Shown here: piece after piece, positions 1-9,337 of the stretch
Position numbering within the stretch: position 1 is the first letter of the stretch
Layout: the number at the start of each line of letters is the position of its first letter
DNA from: Adiantum capillus-veneris
Taxonomy: Eukaryota; Streptophyta; Polypodiopsida; Polypodiales; Pteridaceae
DNA: 64,000 nucleotides
Reading direction: 5' to 3'
Assembly: GCA_014529385.2 (NCBI GenBank)
Contig: CM043960.1
Coordinates: 29,419,396-29,483,395, forward strand
Notes under the pieces: generated by a model
Databases searched by the model: none
Told to the model about the DNA's origin: nothing
What the model saw: only the letters and a program-made list of their open reading frames with translations
Program-made: the position numbers and the translations under genes

Positions 1-302
1 AAGAGGGAAAGGAAGCACTCCATAGCTCTTAACCTGTGACAAAATGCCAATGAAGCCCTCTCCTAGCTTAAAATTCAGCGCATTTTTTCTGTAGGAGGCA
101 AGTCCATGAAAAACTGACACTTGGCGCATTTACAAGCATTTGCCCGTTTCGGGTTTGCCGCTTCAAAATATCTCAACCGACGCGTCAATTGACTTTGCGG
201 CAGAGTTGTAAAGTGTTCCCCTAGTCATACCGGAGGTAATGACGCGAACACATTTCACGGCCCAAAATAGCAGTTCCCTAAATTTCAGGAAATGATTCCG
301 TT
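1..302. other. Unassigned sequence left of the element A 3' LTR
   Basis: I see no gene here. If the 3' LTR of element A were full length it would extend through this stretch and past the window edge. However, these bases do not align with the matching part of the 5' LTR (7,474-7,800). Similarity begins only at about 303, so this is either foreign sequence joined to a truncated LTR or a highly rearranged LTR. Confidence 0.4.
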
Positions 303-553
303 AAGCAAAGCTTCTCAAAACATTGTGTAGAGTTTTTCCTTCAACCTTGCGTAGAAAAAGCAATTCCGTACAACTCAGCCACGTCAGCACTGTTTCCGCA
401 TTCTGCGCCGCAAATTGTGGAGGTCCATACGGTGCTACCACGTCAGCATTACAACGGGATTTTTCGAGTGCCACTTTAGCCAGGGTGTGTGTATCTGTTA
501 CCCTACTTGGAGTGTGTTCAGACCATGCCATGCCACATCACGGGTTTGTGACA
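303..553 (-). repeat. Truncated 3' LTR of gypsy element A
   Basis: These 251 bases match 7,802-8,049 at roughly 94% by eye, with one short indel. The LTR edge ends in TTTGTGACA on the + strand and is followed directly by a pyrimidine run that is a polypurine tract on the - strand, as expected for the 3' LTR of a minus-oriented element. Beyond 303 the match to the 5' LTR stops, so only about 44% of the LTR length is present. Confidence 0.7.
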
Positions 554-566
554 TACCCCCCTCTTG
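554..566 (-). other. Polypurine tract of element A
   Basis: On the - strand this reads AAGAGGGGGGTA and directly abuts the TGTCACA start of the 3' LTR. That is the position and composition of the plus-strand primer of an LTR retrotransposon. Confidence 0.7.
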
Positions 567-646
567 AAAGCATTGTAATCGCCCTCGATTACTCTTGCAA
601 AACAGACAGAGGCCATAAACTGTCTTAGTAGACATTGACTGTTAGT

Positions 647-741
647 ACACACATCTAGCACATGTACCAATTGACAGTCACATCACAGTCGCACTAGAAA
701 CACACATCTAGCACATGTACCAATCGATAGTCACATCACAG
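647..741. repeat. Two 42-bp direct repeats
   Basis: The unit begins ACACACATCTAGCACATGTA and occurs at 647-688 and 700-741 with two or three differences. The spacer is 11 bp, giving a 53-bp period. It lies in the non-coding 3' part of element A. Confidence 0.85.
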
Positions 742-2467
742 GACATCACTTGACATCACATGACAAATCACATTCAAAAATTCATTCGGATCTCAGACCA
801 TGATTAATCGGCAACGTATTTAGCAATCGCATCTAGATCCACTCGGGACCTCATCTATCGAGATCTTTCAGATCGAAATGCTGTAGTCATTTCGTCTATC
901 AGTTCCTGCACTTAGACAAGTCAAGAACTAATCAGTATCATATTATCGGGAATTCTAGTTCATAAAGTCATACAACAGAATACTGTCAGCTCACAGTATC
1001 CTTGAAACTCAAAAGAGACATCAATGACTTTAGTATCAAAAATCGGGGCAATGTGTTGACAAAGGAGTGGAGCGACTCCCCTCTTGTGCATACCCACTGC
1101 ACCAAATTCTGCCCAGCTGAGTTCAGGGTTCAATTTGGAATAGACTATGCTAAACCGAATGCTTCAAGGTAAAGGAAGGTTCACAATCTGAGGAGTATCT
1201 AAAACCAGCCTGTACAACGTAGAGGGCAGTACTATTTCAATTACCTGTTTACTTTACACAGAGCATTGAGAAGGAAAGAGAACACAGATTCGTCCAGTGA
1301 CTAGAATGTCACTGCGCACACGAGACCGACACCCTGTAGGCCCCAAAGACTGGCGCCCCTTTTGGTATTTCTTTATTTGATTTAAGGTAGACGATCCGAC
1401 CACTTAGTACAAGCTTTCACAAAGCTGTCCAAACCTGGCGAGGGTTGAAAACGCAGGTTTTCGACCTGATTTTGGCAGCATAACGGCGCAAAAACCCATG
1501 TAGGTCAAAAGTACCTGTCTAGGGCGGATTCCCCCGCTATATGGAAGCTTTTTGGTGAGCTGTCACAGAAATTCAGCGGGCTGTAATTCTCTGTTTTTCA
1601 CCGCCGTCGGGTGCCCAAAAGCCTGTACACGCATCCCAAGGCTCTCACGAGGCTCCCCTGGTGTTCCCTTGTAGTTTAGGTGCGAAACCCTAAACCTGCA
1701 GAAAAACACAGCAGGCTGTAATTCCCTGTTTCGGATCGTTTTCAGCGGAGCGTAGGCGTGTCCCAAGGGCTCCCGCATGCAATGGGACAGTTTCCCTGTG
1801 AATTGGACGAGTTTTCACGCGAGAAAACTCTCCAAACTTGCAGTCTTTCGCGATGGAACTGTGCGCTGTGGGGGATTAGCAATTAGCTAATCCGGTTCCC
1901 TTTCAGAAGGTTCTTGCCTTGGCAAACGCGCATAAACCCCCAGAACTGTACATATTCATCTGAGTAGCCCAACTAGTGGGGCATTACCATATGTGCCAAA
2001 GGGGAGATAGATGCACGAGAGCAAGTCATTGTGCTACATGAGACAGAGGGGAAGGCAAGCTTTCCATTAAAGCTGTAGACCTACACCCACTACTCACACA
2101 CACACACACTGTAGGTCACTTAGTGAGCAAAAACCAGCCCCCAACCTCAAATGGGCGCCTCCTCTTGCTGAGGTGTAGGTGTCTAGTTTGCCCCTTTGAG
2201 TTCATTCCCTAGTTCCCACTGACTTATAAAGGTATAAGTGACTTTTCGAGTGGCCCAGACTTCATTTGGCGCACACAGGCTTCCACACTCATCAGAATTC
2301 AGTGCTAACTGGCCCGACCAGTCCCAGGCTGACTGACCTAGACTCTCGATGTGAGAAACCTATTCGGCCACAGCCGTTTCACACTAGCCATGCAATGTCC
2401 CCTTGCACCTTTTCAAGGGTTCCGGGGAAACCAAGTAGAAATATAAATAAATAAAAATATATAGTAC

Positions 2468-3850
2468 TTATTTACGAAAGGCAATAGGGAAAATACACCT
2501 CTTGGTGACAGTATCTGCCAGGTCCTCCTGCTCCATCCACTTCGCATCCAATGCAGGATAGTTCTTGAATTTAACCAAGAACCGCCTTATCATTGTACTT
2601 TTTGCATTTCTATCTTAATGTGCCAAAATCTGTTCTGGAACGAGTATCTCCTCGTTTTCCTCCACTTCGGGTTGCTCATCTAACTCCCCATCATCGGGCA
2701 CATCGCCTTTAAAAGGCTTCAGGAGACTCACATGAAAAGCATTGTGAATCCTCCAAGTATCGGGCAGCTTCAGTCGAATGGAGACATCATTTATCTTTTC
2801 GGAAATTTGGAAAGGTCCATAGTATCTCATGCTAAGCTTTGAAAAAAGCCGCTGCTTTTCCTTTTTCTTTCTCAAGCGTGCCTTCTCAAAACGTAAGAGC
2901 ACCCAATCGTTCTCCTTCAATTTCAAATCGTGACGATGTCGATGTGTTGCCTTTTTGTGTCTTTCTTGAGATTTTTGTAAAGCCTCCTGGACCTTGGCAA
3001 AAACCGTGTCCAAGTCTCGTGTGTACTCATCGGCTTCAAAAATCTTATCTTTCATGCTTAGGAAGGGTGGAACCTTCGTAGCACCTTCAATAATCTCAAA
3101 TGGTGTCTTTCCCATCGAAGAGTGAATCGTGTTATTGTAGGCAAATTCCACTAAAGGCAAATAGTCTTCTGATCCGAGATGTAAGACTTCAATAAATCCA
3201 GTGCGATCGAATTTGCAATTTCCGATTGCCCATTTTTTTGTAGGTGGAAAGATGACAAGAGCTGCAACCGCGTGCCAATGTTCTCCCAAATAGCCTCGTG
3301 AATCTGGGGTCTTTGTCGGAGACAATTGTCTCAGGCATGCCATGTAATCTGAAGATCTGGGCCACAACAATCTCGCTATGTGATCTGGCTTGACTGTTTT
3401 CTTCACTGGAATGAAATGAGCTTGCTTGCAAAGTCTGTCAATAACAGTCCAGATACCATCGTGCCCACTCTGTGTTCTCGGGAGATCAAAAATGAAATCC
3501 ATTGCAATACTTTTCCAGGGTGGGTGGGTATGGGTAAAGGCTGTAACAATCCCTGTGCTTTATGCTTGTCAAACTTGACTTTTTGGCATACCAACCAACT
3601 GCGTACAAAATCGTCCACGTCTTCTTGAGTCTTGGCCAAAAGAAGTATCAGTCGACACCTTTCAAGGTGGTAGCAATGCTGCGGTGACCTGTAAAAGGTG
3701 GACAGTGGCGTTCGGTTAGAACCTTTTTCCTTAACGGTTGTGTAACTCACAACATGGTTTTCTTCATCAAGTAGCCATCCCGAATGGAATATCTCACTAC
3801 TACCTACCCATTCCATATCCGAGTGAAAATATCTGCAAAATCTGTATCTG
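2468..3850 (-). pseudogene. Ty3/gypsy integrase with chromodomain-like tail (decayed, element A)
   Basis: This is the integrase part of a Ty3/gypsy polyprotein, which inserts retrotransposon cDNA into the host genome. The frames carry a Zn-binding segment (TPLSTFYRSPQHCYHLER), a core start (WTVIDRLCKQAHFIPVKK), the typical VEFAYNNTIHSSMGKTPFEI segment and a C-terminal HNAFHVSLLKPF motif. After a single in-frame TAA near 2,613 the same frame continues with RRFLVKFKNYPALDAKWMEQ, a chromodomain-like ending, to a stop at 2,468-2,470. At least three frameshifts split the catalytic core. The chromodomain-like tail indicates the chromovirus clade. The element is not functional as it stands. Confidence 0.85.
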
Positions 3851-5752
3851 TGGCATACTGATCGACCATATCCTCGAAGCTCCTATGGTGTATCGCTGAA
3901 ATAGCCAGAACCAACGGCTTCGGGACAAAGCATCTGCCACCAAATTCTTCTGTCCTTGCACATGGACAATCTGGAAGTGAAACTGGGACAAGATGTTCGC
4001 CCACCGCATCTGCTTTTCCGATAGCTGCTTCTGTGACAAGAAGTAGCGTAAACTCTGGTGATCTGTGAAGATTGTAGAATCGGCTCCAAGTAGGTAATGT
4101 CGCCACTGAGTAAGAGCATGGATAATGGCCAAAAGCTCTTTCTCATATATCTGTGCTATCAATTCTGGCCTTGAGAACAATCGGCTCTCGTAGGCAATGA
4201 CATGTCCTTCTTGCATTAAGACCGCACCCAGACTACGAGCACAAGCATCACAATATACTTCAAATGACTTCTACAAATCCGGCAAAGTCAAAACTGGTTC
4301 TGTAGTCAATTTCTCTTTCAATGTCTGAAAGGCAGTCACCTCTGTGGGTCCCCACGAGAAAGGGTCTCCTTTCTGTGTCAAGATATGCAAAGGGGAAGCA
4401 ACCTCTGCAAACTTTCTAATGAACCACCGTTAGTAAGAACAAAAGCCCAAGAAGCTTCTAACTTCATGGACATTCTTCAAATCGGGCCAATCACGGATAG
4501 TCTCTATCTTGGCAGGGTCCATCTGCACTCCTGCTGTTGAGACGTGTCCCAAAAAGTGTATCTCGGGTAGGAAAAATTCACTTTTATTTGCATTAATCAC
4601 CAACTTGTGATCTCGTAATGCCTGAAAAACCTGCAGTAGATGTTCTCTATGTTCTGCCTCATCCTTGGAGAAGTCAATAATGTCATCAAAGAAAGTGGCC
4701 ACAAAAGATGTGTACTCTCTGAAAATCTTGTCCATCATTTGGTTAAAGGTCGCTGGAGCATTGGTAAGCCCAAAAGGCATCACCAAAAACTCGAATAAAC
4801 TGAAGGTTGTTCGAAAAGCTGTCTTGTAGACATCTCCCGGCGCGATTCGGATCTGATGTTATCCGCTCTTCAAATCGATCCTGCTGAAACAAGAGGATCC
4901 TTGTAGTCGGTCTAGAATATCATCGATCCTAGGAATCGGTAATCTGTTCTTGATGGTGATTTTGTTGAGAGCTCTATAGTCAATGCACATTCTCAAAGAT
5001 CCGTCTTTCTTCAAAACCAACACCGGAGAGCAGTAAGGTGAAGTACTCGGTTGGATAAGACCCTTTTCCAAGAGGTCTTTCACTTGGTTCATAATCTCTT
5101 CATTCTGGGCTCGGCTCACACGATAAGGTGGTCGGTTCGGTGGTGTGCTTCTAGGTATCAGATCAATGGTATGATCCTCAGGACGAGCTGGTGGCAACTC
5201 GCCTGGCAGGCCCTTAGAAAAGCAATCGGCATGAGTGTGGAGAAAATCTTGGTGTTCTTTTTCTAGATCAGACATATTTGTCTTATGATCATCATTCAAC
5301 TCTTTCAAAAAGATGGAGTAAACAAACAGACTGGATTTCATTAATTTTGAAACGGTCGAAACCGATACAATAGGGACAGACTTGCCCTTAAGTTTCACAT
5401 CAAGTACAATGGTTCGGCCCTTTTTTGTAGTCGAAGTCGCTTTTCTCGCCCGATAGTCGATCATGGCGTTGTTCTTATGGTACCAGGGAATTCCGAGGAG
5501 GATATCACAACCTTCCAAGGGCATTATGTAGAAGTCCTCGTGCCCCAAATACCCCTGACAATGCAAGCGAAGTTTGCCAATGACATGTGTAATGGCTATG
5601 TCTCTGTCGGGTGTCGCTAGAACTGCCTCTGCTTGTGGCCCCATCCGATTGGGTGTAATCTCGAGCCGTGCCGCCAATTCAAGTGAAATGAAGTTGGCCT
5701 TGGCTCCTCCATCAAAGAAAATCGATCTTTCACTTTGCCCCAAGCTCGACAA
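3800..5752 (-). pseudogene. Ty3/gypsy protease, reverse transcriptase and RNase H (decayed, element A)
   Basis: This encodes the replication enzymes of element A. The aspartic protease active site reads FFDGGA where functional enzymes have D-S/T-G-A, followed by the family motif [11 protein letters not shown] shows [46 protein letters not shown] and the catalytic FFDD. RNase H shows YCDACARSLGAVLMQEGH, EKELLAIIHAL, TDHQSLRYFL and ADALSR. One frame runs through RT and RNase H, broken by single stop codons at about 4,858 (TAA, expected Tyr), 4,428 and 4,272 (TAG). It has only a few lesions and many key residues, so it is a moderately old copy. Confidence 0.9.
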
Positions 5753-5889
5753 AGTTCTGTACTCTCATCAATCGTGCTTGGGTCAGTACGCATGCAATCT
5801 GGAACCAGTCCTGCTTTCATCTTGCCTTTCCGTCCACGTTTCTCAATTGCTTTTGAACTCTTTGGCCTTTCTTCATCTTGTTCTTTCTG

Positions 5890-7408
5890 TGCCTTTTTAG
5901 GGCACTTTGCAGAGATCTGTCCTTGTTTCCCGCATCCAAAACACTTCCCCTCTTTGATGTAGTTGGCTCTTTCCCGAGGAGTGAGCCGGGGTCGTGCATC
6001 CTTATCTTTTTGATTTTGGGGGCTCTTCTTCTTTCTACTTTCATTTTTAGAAGTCTGTTCTGTTTTCTGCCTCATGATCTCATCTGTGGGGTAAGTCAAA
6101 CTTCCCGAGTGTATGGCAAAGCCCCGTGTCGCATGACTCATCCGTTCTTGAAAAGAATCTGACTTTTGTTGTAAGCAGTGATCTCGGATCTCCGTAGGAA
6201 GTCCCAAGGTAAACCGCTCAATCTCTTCTTTAAACGAGATTTTCTTAAATGAAGAAGTGGGTAGAAAAGAGTTCCAAAATCTCTCACAATATGCGTCCAA
6301 GGTATCTTTTTTGGTCATCCGGAGATGGTTCCAAGCAGTTCGTATATCGCGTTCGTAGTCCCGATTCAACCAGGAAGAAATAAAAAGCCTTTTAAATTTC
6401 AGCCATTTAACTGGCGCTTTCTTGTTCATAGAAGAGTGGACCACCATGTTCGAGCATTTCCCTTGAAGTAAGAGGTAGCCCTTCGAATCTTGGAGTGCTC
6501 TGAGTGATGTGCTCCAGAGGAAGCTATATCAAACTGCTGTATGAAGGCCAAAGCCCTCGAAGCATCTTGGAATCTAGAAAAAGTGTCAAATTTAATTGAC
6601 TGTCCACCTTCTTTAAATTCTCGAACTTTCTTGCTTTTATCCTCTAGAAATTCATACTGGTTGGCTTTATAAATTTTTTTCTTCTTTGCATAAAATCTGT
6701 GATCATCAGAGTCCGAACTATCTGAAGACGAGTCCTCTGTAGAACTGTCAGTGATCATCGGAGTCCGAACTATTTGAAGACGAGTCCTCTGTAGGACTGT
6801 CAGAAACTAGGCGAAACTTAGGCTTCTTTGCCTTTTTCTTGCCCTTTTCGAAGCTTTGCTTTTTCGCTCGAGTCGGAAGAGCTAGAAGAACTGTTAGATG
6901 AAGAAGAAGAAGAAGAAGAACTTGATACTCCTTCAAATCTAACATGCTTCTTCTGTTTTCTTGCTGAGGCAAAAGCAGATTGACGACCCAAATAACCCGG
7001 GAAGTCAGTTCCTTTCTTGTGCTTTTTGTCGTGCGTTTTGGCTTTGTTGGTTGCGTCAAAAAGCTGGGTAACCCGTGTATCAACCACCTCTTCTAATTCT
7101 TGCTCTGTTAACATCCTCGGAGTAGTAGGTTTCTTGAGTGCCGGTTTGAGGGGTGGTTCTGTGGCCTTCCGCCACTGAGAGTGCACTTCGTCGAAGGATG
7201 TCTGCGCCAAAAATTTTGCAAATTTGGGATCCTTCGCAAGATTGATCATCATCTTTGTCGCATCATCAACCAATCGTCGACGCTCCATCTTTTCAATCTT
7301 TGCCTGAGTAGGCCGAGGCGGGCCATACTCCTCCTGAGAATCTGCTTCGTGATCTCTTCCCGCATCCCCAGATGCAGAGGAAGTCGACTGATCTCTGTTT
7401 GAATCCAT
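5890..7408 (-). pseudogene. Ty3/gypsy gag (decayed, element A)
   Basis: Gag is the structural nucleocapsid protein that packages element RNA. The likely start is the ATG at 7,406-7,408 (MDSNRDQ); an upstream Met near 7,495 is not credible because it would lie inside the LTR. The N-terminal part is acidic/basic, followed by a serine run, then the retrotransposon gag fold with GNARTWW, and a zinc knuckle CFGCGKQGQISAKC in which the metal-binding His is Gln. Frames change near 6,840, at a 52-bp tandem duplication (6,699-6,802), and near 6,440. The knuckle precedes the protease as usual. Confidence 0.85.
6699..6802. repeat. 52-bp tandem duplication inside gag of element A
   Basis: The copies at 6,699-6,750 and 6,751-6,802 differ at about three positions. 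Each encodes a Ser/Asp-rich stretch on the - strand. Because 52 is not a multiple of three, the duplication shifts the reading frame. The shift is exactly the one that separates the gag frames on its two sides. Confidence 0.9.
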
Positions 7409-7460
7409 AAGTGTCGCGAGAAAAAGGATCGGATTTCCCGGTAGAAGAGAAATCGGCCGT

Positions 7461-7472
7461 GCTCTGATACCA
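7461..7472 (-). other. Primer-binding site of element A (initiator tRNA-Met type)
   Basis: On the - strand this reads TGGTATCAGAGC, the standard plant tRNA-iMet primer-binding site. It lies one base from the LTR edge at 7,474, which fixes the 5' LTR boundary and the minus orientation. Confidence 0.9.
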
Positions 7473-7473
7473 C

Positions 7474-8049
7474 TGTAACAACTTGGACACTCCAAGTCAA
7501 GGTTCTACCGCGATTTAGCAGAGATTCACTTCAAAACAGTTCACAGTTTATAATTGATTCGACACAGCCCGACGGAGTTTCATGCCTAGAGATATTGGCC
7601 CCAAAGACTGGCTTCCCTTTCGGTATTTCTTTTTGTATTAATCTGCAACTCAAAGTACAAGGAGTGGGAGGGGTCTCACTCTCAAACTCTGCGTCCAGAT
7701 GCTCTGTGGAGTGGGAGCCCTGCCCATCTATTTATTGGTTTACAAGGGATGCCAAAAGCAGAGCCCCAAAAGCTGCCCTTTTTTTAAAAGCATTTAAAAA
7801 TAAAGCAAAGCTTCTCAAACGTAGAGTTTTTCCTTCAGCCTTGCGTAGAAAAAGCAATGCCGTACAGCTCAGCCATGTCAGCACTGTTTCCGCATTCTGC
7901 GCCACAAATTGTGGAGGTCCATACGGCGCTGCCACGTCAGCATTACAGCGGGATTTTCCGGGTGCCACTTTAGCTAGGGTGTGTGTGTATCTGTTACCCT
8001 ACTTGGAGTGTGTTCAGACCATGCCATGCCACGTCACCGGTTTGTGATA
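7474..8049 (-). repeat. 5' LTR of gypsy element A
   Basis: The LTR is 576 bp, from TGTAACAAC to TTTGTGATA on the + strand; the right terminus is mutated from the TTTGTGACA seen in the other LTR. The primer-binding site abuts its left edge. Read on the - strand, a TATA-like AATAAATAG lies around 7,730, about 315 bp into the LTR. That is a plausible promoter position for the element transcript. The right flanking bases are GAATC; the matching flank at the other end is not available. Confidence 0.8.
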
Positions 8050-9337
8050 GAATCTGCCCCATTTGCATTAATACATAATCCCTTGAGCAAAATATGAGCA
8101 AATTCTGCAAAATTATGACAAATTTTGCTAAAGCCCCAAATTTTCCGGGTTCGAACGTGCACAAATGTCAATGAAATTGACTCAGCTGATTAGCATACAA
8201 CAGGTTTCAGTTTTTGTCCGAGTTTCCACTAATTGATATTGTGGAAATTCTGTTTATCCATTGTGTTTAGTATGCTCCATCAACAATCTATTTCTCCATC
8301 AGCTCTCTTTATGTAATGCTTTTGTTTAGTACTGTATGGCGGTTGAGTTGGCCCTCCCATCTTTGGAGTCATGATAGAAAGTTAGGACATTGAATCTGCG
8401 TGCCCCATGCAGGTGTAGTGCGTCCTACTGGGACCTTCACCGGAAAATAGTATCCTTGATGATTGGACACTTATGACACAGTAATATTTGTCAATACAAT
8501 GAACGATAAGAGTCGATGGTGATATTGTAATTTGGACGACTACCATCGAGTCTTTTACTTGCAAGTGTGTGCATGTGCTCCTTTCGCTGATTGCTGATTT
8601 GTAACCATCCGATGCTATCCAGGAAAATTTAAATATTTATATGTGAGCAGTAGTGAGCACTTGCTAGTTGATACTTCTATGGCAAAATGATTTTACCACT
8701 AATTCCACACATGCAAGACGTGAGTAGCTGATGAGTCTGTTAGAGGCTGCAAGATCCCGATACAAAGCAAACGGATCTTTAACAGAAAACAAATCAGTAG
8801 GTTTGAGAAAGCTTGACTTGGAAAAAAGCATGTGATGAGACATGTTAAGAAAAGAAATGGTCTTGCAGTGTGTGCTAAGGGTATAGCAAGGTATCAGGGG
8901 CCTGTTAGAGGGATTAAGAGGATTGCAGATTAGCAATGCTCAATCATTTTGATATCTTGATAGATTACTGTTTTTGGAGGAGAATCTCCTTATTATGTGG
9001 GATCAAAGCTTACAAAGCGAGTAATGAGAAATATTGAAATCGGAACAATTCATGAGAAGATTGGAATGAAAAGTCACTAGGGGTCATTGTGTGAAGTATG
9101 TGCCAAATGTGCATTTCCGTGTGTTTGCAGGTTGCTAATTCTATAGCAAGATCCGGGTATGCCTTGTTGAACCCCCCTTTTCTCCTGTTTGTTTTTATTG
9201 TTTCCTGTCGGATGGGTTGTGCTTTTCTTTGTCATTCCCGATGCAGTTCCTTGTTGGTTATGGACATTAGTGTCTTTAAAATTGTTTGAAGCATGTAGTA
9301 ATTGCTGCTTTTCATCTGACAATGGTGGGTGGAGCAG
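8050..9337. other. Probable intron or upstream sequence of the RNA-binding protein gene
   Basis: No open frame with recognisable content was found on either strand. The first visible coding exon of the RNA-binding protein gene starts at 9,338 in the middle of a domain, so this stretch is most simply the 3' part of a large intron. I could not find a first exon supplying the start Met and the beginning of the first RRM strand. Confidence 0.5.

Larger units (their letters stand above)
554..2467. other. Long non-coding 3' region of element A
   Basis: About 1.9 kb lies between the last pol stop codon and the polypurine tract. No protein is recognisable on either strand. It holds a 42-bp direct repeat (647-688 and 700-741), a diverged duplicated segment at about 1,568-1,790, a short CA run at 2,095-2,110, and about 45 bases at 1,338-1,380 resembling 7,598-7,640 inside the 5' LTR. 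Parts may be older insertions. Confidence 0.5.

Noticed and set aside
7409-7495. Upstream Met as start of element A gag
   Set aside because: It lies in the LTR and primer-binding site, which cannot be translated as part of gag in a normal element.
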